NCBI GenBank assembly: GCA_012295275.1
Contig: CM022667.1
Location: 7,037,332-7,101,331, forward strand
Direction of reading: 5' to 3'
DNA: 64,000 bases
Source of the DNA: Chrysomallon squamiferum
Taxonomy: Eukaryota; Mollusca; Gastropoda; Neomphalida; Peltospiridae
Of this stretch, positions 11,981 through 26,000 are shown one piece after another. A program made the translations under genes and the position numbers. The notes beneath the pieces are model-generated. The model made no database searches, had not been told where the DNA came from, and worked only from the letters and a program-made list of their open reading frames with translations. Within the stretch, counting starts at the first letter, position 1. The number at the start of each line of letters is the position of its first letter.

Positions 11981-14900
11981 ATGGGTTCCGTCAGCGTACC
12001 TGGTTTACGTTTGCGAAATGCGAAGGGAACGAAGGAACGACTGTTGGTGACACACAATGGAAAACTGTATGATATCACTGAATTTGCATCAAAGCATCCA
12101 GGAGGGGAATCTGTACTTCATGATCATGCAGGACTCGATGTCACGAACACCATGCAACTTATCGATCCTCACCAACACAGCGACCAAGCCTATGTCATCC
12201 TCAGGGACTACTATGTCGGTGAAGCAGACGATTCACAGGTAAACTTATCTCAGGTGTTCATCGTCTTCTTTAATTTCTAAAGTTTGTTCATTCAATTCAC
12301 GTGTGTTACTTTTCATTTCTCGGCAGAAATTCAAATTTCGTAAACAAACATTCACAGGTAAACTTATCTCAGGTGTTTATCGTTTTCTTTAATTTCTAAA
12401 GTTTGTTCATTCATGTGTGTTACTTTTCATTTCTCGGCAGAAATTCAAATTTCGTAAACAAACATTCTTCCTTTCGCATTTTATTACATTAATTATTATG
12501 TCTGGTATTTTTATTATTAACTTTATAATAACAACATGCAAACACAATAAAAAAAATTAAGTTGATACAAAATACATCAGGCAGCAAAATAATAAATATA
12601 TCAGATTACAGAAACTGACACAGTTTTTTTAGAATCAAAAGTTTGTCGCTTTGTGTTTGCCTCTCATTCTTTGCAGAGTTATGAAAATATCCGATTTGGT
12701 AAATATTTGATTTTCAAACAGAAATTTTCTGTCTAATTACCTACATTAGACTGTCATAACTAAAAAATAAATACACAATGGACTAATAAAATTTATCAAA
12801 CTGGGATTTTGATAACATTTTGAGAAAGAATTGTTTTATAACTAAGTTTATATGTGTGTGTGCCTTCACAACTGAATTTATTTTTAAAATCTTAAATTTA
12901 AACAAGAAAAAAAAATGCAAAAGCTGTTGTATTTCTTCAAATGATGAAGTTAAACAGGCTGTGATAATTACAAGACTGTGTTTTGAAGACCCAGGTGGTG
13001 GTGTTGATCAAACTTAGTCATGTTTCCTGCATGTAAACACAAATAACATACAAATTCATTTTAATATTACATTTACTTTCATACAGGGCATTAAACTCCC
13101 GTTTTAAGTAGTGTACAAAATTAATGTGTTGTTCATTTGTCAGCTTTAAATTTTCTCCTGACTTCTGTAAAGCAAGATGTTTTATCACATGACTTTCAAA
13201 CCTGTTTTCTGTAACCACAGTGTAACATGCAGTATTTTATTAATAAAAATTCTGATGCTGTCTTGACTGTTTTGAGGTGAAAAACATTGAAAATTATTGC
13301 TAAAAAAATCTTATCTAAATAAATGCTGATACTGTGAACTTTAAAAATGTTTATCAGTTAAATGAAAAATTCTCTAGAATTAAGAACTCTAAGAAAAATA
13401 TGTTAACATGTCATTGTGTATGTCAGTAATAACAAGTTTGTGAGATGCATGCAGACTCTTAGGTTTGCACAGCCTGGGACTCTTCATTCTTTGAGATGCT
13501 TAAAACAAAGTCTGAGATGCAGTAAAACTGCACATACACACAGATACACACAAGCTGAATATATGATCTTAGTCTAAATACAAATTCTATTCATATTTCA
13601 TAATCAAATAGTCTGACGAATCCTTATGTAATAGTTTTAATAATTTTGTGCATAAAATAAATTTTGCTTTGCGTAAATGATCAGAAACTGTAAGATATCT
13701 GCTGTTTATGAAAGTTTCAGATTAGGTTGAAATTGCCAACTTGTACTTAGAATAATTAAAGTTTTACATAGTAATAGACACATACTTTGTTTTAGAATAG
13801 CTTATATAGACTTGTACTTTGTTTTAGAATAATTAAGTTTTACACAGAACATTCGTGCTAATGAGAAAGGGGGAGAACACGGCAGTGAGGTTCAAGTGGG
13901 AACATCTTCCGTTTCTTAATCAAATGTTATGTTTTTCACCTTTCTGTTTTCATTCTAACTTCAAAATAAATAACAATTTAAGTTGTGATAAAATATATTT
14001 TTAAAATTGTTCTATAAATTTGTATTTTTAATTAAATGAGTGGACAGTGTAATTTAAAATTTACACAGAAATTTAAATTAATTATTGTTAAGTGTTTTGT
14101 TGTTGTTTATCTACACAGTCACTGACCTGAGAGAATGGTAAGTTGGACTACTGCTCAACATGTTATGAATAATCAATGAAGTTTTAAAAGATAAATGAAT
14201 ATCTGTTGATAAGAGGGAATGATCAACTGAGCAGTTAATCAATACTGTAATTATGTTTGTTGGTCACCACGGCGATTGATGAACTGGTTTCCCAGTGTAA
14301 ATTATTCATTGTTACCTACAACAAAACGATGTATCATAATGCCCATGTTTCTTTGTTTGTTCATCTCTGCTTCCTCTCTTTTCTAATTTTCGTAAGTTTT
14401 AAAGTAAACATTTAAAAAAAAAAAAATATTATTATTATTTCCTCTTTTTTTTTTTTTTTTTGGCTGCTATAATCTATTAAAATGTAATAAATTTGAAATA
14501 AGTTTTTATGACTTCTGAAAGTATAAAACTATTTTAACATTTGGTTATTTATTTTAATAATATTGGCTGTGAATGTGTTATTGTTTTTATTTGTTCTTGA
14601 ACCAGATCCTTGTTATAACACAAAACTGATAATTTGCATTAAAAAAATGTCACTAGCTGCTTTAGGCACACTGAGCATGTACGTGTCTGCAGTCACACAT
14701 TCAGTAACACGGAGGTATTGATGTGAGAGCTTACACACACAAACATTGATTATTGCTTATATTGAATGATGGCAGCAGTGCACTGCTTTCTGTTGTAGTA
14801 GTTGCCATGTCAGTGTACTCAGACTGTTCTTGACATTGTTTTGTTTACTGACCTCGTGGTTGATGTCAAATGACTGAGAGGTCGAGAGATCTCACCCCGC

Positions 14901-17900
14901 CATAGACAATAAATCTTCTGTGTTGTTTTTTTTGTGTGTCAGAGAAAGCAGTTTACAACTTGTCATCTGACAGCAGACGTGATTTTGTACACACAACTCT
15001 TCTAGCTAATGTTATGTAAAACAACAATAGACATAAAACAAAGGTCAGATCTCTGTTTCTTGTAACACTGGTAAATTTACTGTTTGATTTCCCTCAGCAA
15101 AACAGTCTTTAAGCTCCACTAACATCCTCATTTAGTGTCTACAGTAATCTGTGAGTAGGAGTAATTAGTGAGTACTGAACAGACCCCCATTTTTACAAAT
15201 CTGTCTCTCTCACTTGATAAATGGCACATTTTTATAAACCCTTTTCTTTTTCTCTGTGTTCTTATTATTATTTTATTTTGTTAGTTTGGTAATAAATGTG
15301 CTGAAGAAGAACAATCAACCATTTCAAGAGTTGTTTTCAGAGAGCAGCAAGGGCCATTTTACATAGAAGAGAATTTTAATAAATATTTAAATTGGTTGAA
15401 CTGAAAGATTGTGTACAGGTGACAAACGTGATAAAAAAAACAAAACATGTCAGTGTGTAATATTGCATCAGAACCGATCAATGATTTATTTTAGTGGGTT
15501 TTTATACAAGAAATCTGCAAGTCATGCTGCCAGGGCAGTTTTCCTCCTCTCATTGGCAGACATCTGGGACAGGGGTTGGAAGGTGGTTAACAAGTAGAGA
15601 TACTTGGTATGTGACAGTTCACAGCACATTTACAAAACATCCATTCATTTGATGTACTGCTTCTTAAGATGTATTGTGTTCTACAAGATCCATGATGTGT
15701 AAATATGTGTATGTGTGTTTATAAACATGCACACACATACATACATACATACATGTATGTTTTTGGTTACTGGTTTCTCCTTGCAGACAGTTAATCATCT
15801 AACTTGTCACATGACTGTAATTTCCAGCCTGTATTTGTTGAACATTCATTTCTGCTGAGCAGTAGGTGTTCTCATACAAAAACTGACAGCTAAACTGAAG
15901 TTAAATATTTAGTTGTTAAACTGACTTACTAAAACTGTTTTAAACCCATTACTGGCATACTTTATTTTACAGTTAGCTACTTTCCTAATAAATATAAAAT
16001 GTAACCAATTTCATAAGAAAAGATGTTACTTGAGACAACGTGTACATCGTCAGGTGTGTTGACAGTGAGGTCAATGTGTTAACATTTAGCTACTTTTCTA
16101 ATAAATATAAAATGTAATAAAAGATGTTAGGTGAGACAGCGTGTACATCGTCACGTGTGTTGACAGTCACTCGGGTATGACTCACTCGGGCGTGGTTTCC
16201 TCTCACGTTACCCCGTCACTGATAAAACTTCACTCAGAATGTCGCAACACTTGAGTTTATCATTGAGATACAAGCCACTCAAACTTTGAAAATACATCAA
16301 TAAATTTCCAAAGACTACAAAGATTACAGGTAAATACAGAACACTGTGTTCAGGTGAAATTTGTACAACACTTTATACTTGTTACACAGTGTGCAACATT
16401 TTATACTTGTTACCCAGTGTGCAACATTTTATACTTGTTACCCAGTATACAACACTTTATACTTGTCACCTGACTGTACAACACTTTATACTTGTCACCT
16501 GACTGTACAGTATATTTCATCATAAAACAAGTGTCTGGTTTGAAAAATCTAATTTTTCACAGTTTGCTGGGTGAGTGATAAACCTGTCAGTCAGCTCAGA
16601 ATTACTTTTAAAAACATACATTTTTACATACACACACACACACACACACAAATACATACGTACACACACAAACACACACACACACACACACAAATACATA
16701 CGTACACACACACACACACACATACACACACACACATATAGATACATACATCTCATTTGAATGTTTTGATATTACATTTAATGGTGTTTGTTTGTGAAGT
16801 AGATATACAGATGGAAGTGATTTGGCAGGTAAAAGTATAAATAGTTATGTAGACAGGTATACAAATAAATTATTCATATAATCAATCTTTACAATATTTA
16901 TTCATTTGATAAAATTATCATCTCATTTACGATGTCAGACACATTTATAAATTCATGTAGCAAAACGAAAATCTAGGTCATGTAGGTGTTGAAAACAAGT
17001 GTGTTCTGTTACAGGTAGATGTACCTGACTGAACACGCTGTATCAGGTTAACTGATGGGGGGGTGACTTAGCGTCTGTCAGGTAACTCAAATATTTGTCT
17101 CAGCGGGGCATATTTTTGTACCTCACACTTTTAGGAAATCACCAGTATACTTCTGAATATTTAAAAAAATATGTTATTTTATGATTTGTGTAGTAGTGTA
17201 CTTATGAGTCAGTGTGGTATGTGAATGTCATGTGCACATGCATGTGTATGTATGTTTGTGTGTGTTCTGTATATAAGTGTTGTACATACATAGATGTGTA
17301 TGTATGTTTGTGTGTGTTCTGTATATAAGTGGTGTACGTGTACATAGATGTGTATGTATGTGTGTGTGTGTTCTGTATATAAGTGTTGTACATAGATGTG
17401 TATCTATGTTTGTGTGTGTTCTGTATATAAGTGTTGTACGTGTACGTATATGTGTATGTATGTTTGTGTGTGTTCTGTATATAAGTGTTGTACGTGTACG
17501 TAGATGTGTATGTATGTGTGTGTTCTGTATATAAGTGGTGTATGTGTACATAGATGTGTATGTATGTGTGTGTTCTGTATATAAGTGGTAGATGTTTGTG
17601 TGTGTTCTGTATATAAGGTGGTGTATGTGTGCGTATGATGTGTGTGTTCTGTATATAAGTGGTAGATGTTTGTGTGTGTTCTGTATATAAGTGGTGTATG
17701 TGTATGTATGTGTGTGTTCTGTATATAAGTGGTAGATGTTTGTGTGTGTTCTGTATATAAGTGGTGTATGTGTACATAGATGTGTATGTATGTTTGTGTG
17801 TGTTCTGTATATAAGTGTTGTAATGCGGTAATGCGTATATGTGTATGTATGTTTGTGTGTGTTCTGTATATAAGTGTTGTAACGCGGTAATGCGTATGTG

Positions 17901-20049
17901 TATGTATGTTTGTTTGTGTTCTGTATATAAAGTGTTGTATGCGTGTACATATATGTGTATGTATGTTTGTGTGTGTTCTGTATATAAGTGTTAATGCGTG
18001 TGCGTAGATGTGTATGTATGTTTGTGTGTGTTCTGTATATAAGTGGTGTACGTGTACATAGATGTGTATGTATGTGTGTGTGTGTTCTGTATATAAGTGT
18101 TGTACATAGATGTGTATGTATGTTTGTGTGTGTTCTGTATATAAGTGTTGTACATAGATGTGTATGTATGTTTGTGTGTGTTCTGTATATAAGTGGTGTA
18201 TGTGTATGTATATGTGTATGTATGTGTGTGTGTATGTGTGTGTATGTGTATGTTTGTGTGTGTTCTGTATATAAGTGTTGTACATAGATGTGTATGTATG
18301 TTTGTTTGTGTGTGTTCTGTATATAAGTGGTGTATGTGTATGTATATATGTATGTTTGTGTGTGTTCTGTATATAAGTGTTGTTATGCGTAATGCGTAGA
18401 TGTGTATGTATGTTTGTGTGTGTTCTGTATATGTGTTGTGTGTATATGTTGTGTGTGTTCTGTATATAAGTGGTGTATGTGTGTACGTAGATGTGTGTGT
18501 ATGTTGTGTGTGTGTTCTGTTCTATATATAAGTGTTGTAACGTAGATGTGTATGTATGTTTGTGTGTGTTCTGTATATAAGTGGTGTATGTGTACGTAGA
18601 TGTGTATGTATGTTTGTGTGTGTTCTGTATATAAGTGTTGTGCGTTAATGCGTAGATGTGTATGTATGTTTGTGTGTGTTCTGTATATAAGTGTTTGTGC
18701 GTAATGTGATGTGTATGTATGTTTGTGTGTGTTCTGTATATAAGTGTTGTGTGTAATGTACGTAGATGTGTATGTATGTTTGTGTGTGTTCTGTATATAT
18801 ATAAGTGTTGTAACGTGTAACGTAGATGTGTATGTTGTGTATATAAGTTCTGTATATAAGTGTTGTACATAGATGTGTATGTATGTTTGTGTGTGTTCTG
18901 TATATAAGTGTTGTAATTTTATGCATATATGTGTATGTATGTTTGTGTGTGTTCTGTATATAAATGGTGGTGTATGTGTGCGTAGATGTGTATGTATGTT
19001 TGTGTGTTCTGTGTATATAAGTTATATGTGTTGTAGATGTGTGTGTTCTGTATATATGTAAGTGTTGTATGTGTATGTAGATGTGTGTGTATGTTTGTGT
19101 GTGTTCTGTATATAAGTGGTGTACGTGTACGTAGATGTGTATGTATGTTTGTGTGTTTTCTGAATATAAGTGGTGTATGTGTACGTAGATGTGTATGTAT
19201 GTTTGTGTGTGTTCTGTATATAAGTGTTGTACATGTACGTAGATGTGTATGTATGTTTGTGTGTGTTCTGTATATGTGTTGTACATGAAGGTAATAATAA
19301 TTTCAGTATGTAATGTAATTCTATAAAAATGCAATGTAGTTCTTTTTCCAAATTTGTTTACTTATGTTAATTAATGCACAAAAACTAAATGAATTAATTA
19401 ATTAATAAAGTTTTATCAGACCCTGGAAATTGACACATCAGATTAACTGTTGCTATGGAGATGTGTGATGTAATGTTGCTATATACAACTTTACATAAAA
19501 CCTGTGTGTGGTGATGGCAGTTGTTTCTTAAAGAATCTGATAAACAAATTCTGATAAAAACATGAAATGGTTGTGTTTCCATGAATTCTTTCTGTTGATA
19601 AGAAATTTAAATAATCTCACACTGAAAGATGTAAAGAGAATAGGTAGCACCGTTTGACTGTTTTACTGTTTCACTGTTTTATTATGAACTGTTATTGATA
19701 GGCAGACCATTGATATGTCTTTATTGATTTTATTTTCATCACATCTAATGTTCATTGCAAATTACACTAGAACATACGCACAACTGCATTAATATATACA
19801 GTTACACACACACATACAAACACACTTATTAATAAGTACAGTTAAATACACATACATATAATTAAAATGTTGTTCATACATAAATACACATAATTAATCT
19901 ATGGAACATATATTTACATACACGTCCAGACACTTGTACACATAGCAAACATAAATACATCCATAAACATTCAAACACATAAAAATATATTCACACTCTT
20001 AAATTCAATATATATATATATGTATATATCCACACATACATACATACAT

Positions 20050-20095
<46 letters not shown>

Positions 20096-23000
20096 TAAAT
20101 TCAATTCAGATTTCTGATAACATGAAGAATGTAGGTGCTATAACTGGTGACAGGCAGGGTCTACATTATGAAAATAGAGAAATATTAAACTGGCAGAAAT
20201 CTACAATGAATAAAGCAAACCAAAAGCTGTGATGTGTTCAAACAGGCAGTGTGAAACACAGTATTTTATCAACAAAGTAAACTGTATATCTTAATATATA
20301 ACAGCAACCACTCTAACTTTTCAAAACAACAAAGTAAAATACTTTGAATGAAACTGTGTCACATGTATGTGTCTACGCTACATTAGCAGCAGTGTAACAG
20401 TTCAGTGATCACATGTATTGAAAAGTACAGTCACAGTTCAGTGTTTAGACTTTAACTGCCTTTTTTGTTTCTGTTTTTACCTGCCAGTGGAAAATATATT
20501 CTTTTAGTCAATGGGGAAAATAAGTGTGATGAGGACTAATAAATAAATAAGCAATGATATTAATAATAAAAAGTTAAATATGTTTTCTTAATTACCACAT
20601 ATATGTAACATTACTGACGAAATATGCGTATATATGTATGTGTATACATATAAATAGATGTATATGGGTGTGTGTGTGTGTGTGTGTATCGATAGATGTG
20701 TGTGTATTTAGATATATGGATGGGTGTATTCTCTTTCTATCTCTCATGTATTCTCACATGTACAGCTTCAGAATTACATTGTTATGTATTTGATTATAAT
20801 AATATCAAATGTTCGGTATTATTTCTTTGCTGTTTATGTAGCTCACACAAATTTCTGTTGACCTTTGACCTAACAACTGTTACCTGGTAAACAGATTTCT
20901 GTGATTACCTGCAATTAGGAAAGGTAAATGTGGAGTTCAAGGTTATATTTGTTTTTACCTGTATTGTCCTCATAACAAAGTCTTCGGGGCTAATTAAACT
21001 AATTATATTTCACTTGTTATCTTTTAGAATTTCAAATGATTTTTTATTTTGTTTATTGTTTTATATATATAGTTTGTTTTCTGTCTGTTTCTATATGAAA
21101 AATGATGTAAATATATCTTTTGTTTTCATAATGATAATAAAACAGAGTACTATCTGCTATCATAGCCACTTTTTGTACTCACTAGAATTACTTGATCTGT
21201 TTTGTCTTTTCTACTCACTAGAATTACTTGATCTGTTTTGTCTTTTCTATTCACTAGAATTACTTGATTTGTTTTGTCTTTTCTACTCACTAGAATTACT
21301 TGATCTGTTTTGTTTTTTCTACTCACTAGAATTACTTGATCTGTTTTGTCTTTTCTACTCACTAGAATTACTTGATCTGTTTTGTCTTTTCTACTCACTA
21401 GAATTACTTGATCTGTTTTGTCTTTTCTACTCACTAGAATTACTTTATCTGTTTTGTTTTTTCTACTCACTAGAATTACTTGATCTGTTTTGTCTTTTCT
21501 ACTCACTAGAATTACTTGATCTGTTTTGTCTTTTCTACTCACTAGAATTACTTGATCTGTTTTGTCTTTTCTACTCACTAGAATTACATGATTTGTGTTT
21601 TGTCTTTTCTACCCTCTAGAATTACATGTTTCTGTTTTTAAACACTGTTAAATATAAAAACTTACAGTGTGTCTAAATATAGTCTTCTTTATTCCAAATT
21701 ACATGTTATTTGTCTTTATGAACAGCAGCATGGATCAGTTTTTAAAAGTCTGGATGCAGCCAGGTTTACCTGTTTGTGAGCTGATACAGATAAAGTGACC
21801 CCAGTTTATCTTATTGTCATACATTGTTAGTAGTGTCAAGCAAAACAATAAAATAATTTATTAGGCCTTTTATTCATCTTGCATCGTGTCCAGATCACAG
21901 TACTGATAATTTAATTTGGAGTTATAAATAAGTTGTGTCCAGCCAGATTCAATCATGTGTGAACTGTCAGTCATGCATAACAAAGCAGATTTTATTGATT
22001 ATTACCTCTATAAATAACTGTACATTTTTATTCCTCTGATTTTATTTTATTTATTTTTGTTTTGATTTATTTATTTATTTTTTTTATTTTTTATTTTTTT
22101 TTATTTATTCTTCTTTTTGTTGTTTTTATTTACCCACTAAAAGTGTATGTTGTTAAATTAAGTTTTTACTTAATGACAATAATGTAATGTTTTTTATTTC
22201 TTCTTGTTTGCTTTATCATTTGTTTTACACAGTTTTACAAAGTGAAAAATTCAGAATCATGTTTAAGAAATAAAACCGATTTTGAAGTTAGACACAATCT
22301 GATCCTCTTTCTTTGTGAAAAATACAATGAAATTAACTGTGTCTATAAATCCCTACTGATTTTAGTCAAACTGAATTTAAGTGGTAAAATATCTGATGCT
22401 AAAAATATCTGGCAATACAAATAAATTGATTCTGTCATTTCAAATGTCGTATTAATTTGTTTATCTGTGTTGTTTTCTCAGATGTTTGTGTGTTTCAGGT
22501 GACAGGCAGTGTTAAGTGTACTAATGGCTTTATTTTACGAGATGCTGACACGGTAAGTGAAACTGTCAGTGCTTCTTGTTTCCTTAGATGATTAGAAATC
22601 ATCATCATCATCATCATCAAAATTTCATGTACTGCTTTATAATACTGTCAAGTGTGTGTTTTTAATACAGTCAGCCAAATTTCATGTCTTGCCTTGTAGT
22701 ACTGTCAAGTGTTTTTAATACAGTCAGCCAAATTTCATGTCTTGCCTTGTAGTACTGTCAAGTGTTTTTAATACAGTCAGCCAAATTTCATGTCTTGCCT
22801 TGTAGTACTGTCAAGTGTTTTTAATACAGTCAGCCAAATTTCATGTCATGCCTTGTAGTACTGTCAAGTGTTTTTAATACAGTCAGCCAAATTTCATGTC
22901 TTGCCTTGTAGTACTGTCAAGTGTTTTTAATACAGTCAGCCAAATTTCATGTCTTGCCTTGTAGTACTGTCAAGTGTTTTTAATACAGTCAAAAATTTCA

Positions 23001-26000
23001 TGTCTTGCCTTGTAGTACTGTCAAGTGTTTTTAATACAGTCAGCCAAATTTCATGTCATGCCTTTTCAAGTGTTTTTAATACAGTCAGCCAAATTTCATG
23101 TCTTGCCTTGTAGTACTGTCAAGTGTTTTTAATACAGTCAGCCAAATTTCATGTCTTGCCTTGTAGTACTGTCAAGTGTTTTTAATACAGTCAAAATTTC
23201 ATGTCTTGCCTTGTAGTACTGTCAAGTGTTTTTAATAATAGTCAGCCAAATTTCATGTCATGCCTTGTAGTACTGTCAAGTGTTTTTAATACAGTCAGCC
23301 AAATTATGTCTTGCCTTGTAGTACTGTCAAGTGTTTTTTAATACAGTCAGCCAAATTTCATGTCATGCCTTGTAGTACTGTCAAGTGTTTTTAATACAGT
23401 CAGCCAAATTTCATGTCTTGCCTTGTAGTACTGTCAAGTGTTTTTAATACAGTCAGCCAAATTTCATGTCTTGCCTTGTAGTACTGTCAAGTGTTTTTAA
23501 TACAGTCAGCCAAATTTCATGTCTTGCCTTGTAGTACTGTCAAGTGTTTTTAATACAGTCAGCCAAATTTCATGTCATGCCTTGTTTTTAATACAGTCAC
23601 TTTCATCAAGTGTTTTTAATACAGTCAGCCAAATTTCATGTCTTGCCTTGTAGTACTGTCAAGTGTTTTTAATACAGTCAGCCAAATTTCATGTCTTGCC
23701 TTGTAGTACTGTCAAGTGTTTTTAATACAGTCAGCCAAATTTCATGTCTTGCCTTGTAGTACTGTCAAGTGTTTTTAATACAGTCAGCCAAATTTCATGT
23801 CTTGATGTAGTACTGTCAAGTGTTTTTAATACAGTCAGCCAAATTTCATGTCTTGCCTTGTAGTACTGTCAAGTGTTTTTAATACAGTCAGCCAAATTTC
23901 ATGTCTTGCCTTGTAGTACTGTCAAGTGTTTTTAATAGTCAGCCAGGATATGATCAAACCAAAATTGGGTGAAATATGTTTCGAAGTTTCTGAAAAATTT
24001 ATTTAAAACCAGAAGACATAATAAAGGTTTGTTTAATGAATCTGACTTCTGTTGAATTTTTTTTTGTGTTGTTTTTATTTGTCATCTTGTTTTTGCAGTT
24101 GTTTTTTGTTTGTTGTTCTTCTGTGGTTAGAGCACAGACTGATACAGTAAATCACAAGCTCATTTAATGGAGATGCTTTGACAGGCCTTGTAAGTTATTG
24201 CTATGTTCACAATTCCCATAGATACGATCACCCTCTGATAACCAAAGTTGCCATTCATTTCCTGGACTCCATCTGCAAACCCAAGTAACAGATCTACACG
24301 AAGAGATTGCCCACCAAGACAACAAAAGCACCTTGCACTCGCATTGTCAATAGAAGATCTGGATCTACATGGATCCTGGAAAGAAGTCCTGGATGGGAAG
24401 CATTTCCTCTTGTTCACAGATGGAACTGGACACCTTAGGGAAACTTGGCAACTGACAAAATGTAACTTGGATGAGTCTCTGTGAATGGAGTGCTTAAACA
24501 GAGTAGACTTAAATACTCCTTGTTTTATTCTTCTTCTGTGGCACAGTTTACTCAGGGCAGTGGTGATTTATTTACAACTTTGACAGGATGGATGGAAGTG
24601 TTCTAGAAACTCACTTAGTCTCTGTCTGCTTCATCATGATACATGTTTCATATGTCAGTGTCTGTAACCAAGTCCACTGCCACTAACTAGTAAGAGTCTC
24701 CCACGTATTTTTTCTCTCTCTCTCGTAATGTTCACCTGTTTGACAGTAATTGTTTATACATTTTAGAATGACCTGGTGGATTGGGAAAAGCCGATATTTG
24801 AGCAGATTCCACACATTGGAGAGGAGTATTTCGAGTGGGTTCACAAAGCCGTCGACAAGCCGCTGCGCCTCTTTCACTCCGACTTCTTCGAGTTCTTCTC
24901 AAAGTGTCCGTGGTGGCTGGTGCCGCTCGTCTGGTTTCCTGTCACAGCGCTGCTGCTGGTGAACGCCTACAACAACCTCTCTCAGCAACCAGAACACTGG
25001 CCACACATCATGTTCGGAGGTTTGCTGTTTAAAATAGTCTGTTTGTCAAATAAAGACTCACCCGTTTTCAAAACTTAATTTTATTTAAAATACTAAAACA
25101 ATACATATTTTTATTTAAAACATTTTAGTATAGAAATACATATTTTTATCTAAAACATTTTAGTATAGAAATACATATTTTTATCTAAAACATTTTAGTA
25201 TAGAAATACATATTTTTTTCTAAAACATTTTAGTATAGAAATACATATTTTTTTCTAAAACATTTTAGTATAGAAATACATATTTTTTTCTAAAACATTT
25301 TAGTATAGAAATACATATTTATATTTAAAACATTTTGCTATTGAAATATATATTTATATCTAAAACATTTTAGTATAGAAATACATATTTATATTTAAAA
25401 CATATTTTACTATTGAAATACATGTTTATATTTAAAACATTTTGCTATAGAAATACATATTTATATCTAAAACATTTTACTATAGAAACACATATTTATA
25501 TTTAAAACATATTTTACTATTGAAATACATATTTATATTTAAAACATTTTACTATAGAAATACATATTTATATTTAAAACATATTTTACTATAGAAACGT
25601 ATATTTATATCTAAAACATTTTGCTGTAGAAATACATTTTTATATTTAAAATATATTTTACTATAGAAATACGTATTTATATTTAAAACATTTTACTATA
25701 GAAACACATATTTATATTTAAAACATATTTTACTATAGAAACATATATTTATATCTAAAACATTTTAGTATAGAAATATATATTTATATCTAAAACATTT
25801 TGCTATAGAAATACATATTTATATCTAAAACATTTTACTATAGAAATACATATTTATAGTTTAAAAGAATTTGAAGAACAAATGAAATATAAAATTTAAA
25901 TATATTTATGAATTATATTATTGAATACAATGAAAAATGATGATTAATTACAATTACCTAATATTTCAAAACACTTCTTTCATTTAAACAACTGTTCAAG

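Noticed and set aside
17202-19351. Long Thr/His/Tyr- or Val/Cys-rich open frames on both strands
   Set aside because: By-products of the TG/TATG minisatellite in FA2H intron 1; no start context, domain or conservation.
21150-21619. 12-residue periodic open frames on both strands
   Set aside because: They arise from a 36-bp minisatellite whose period is a multiple of three; no independent coding evidence.
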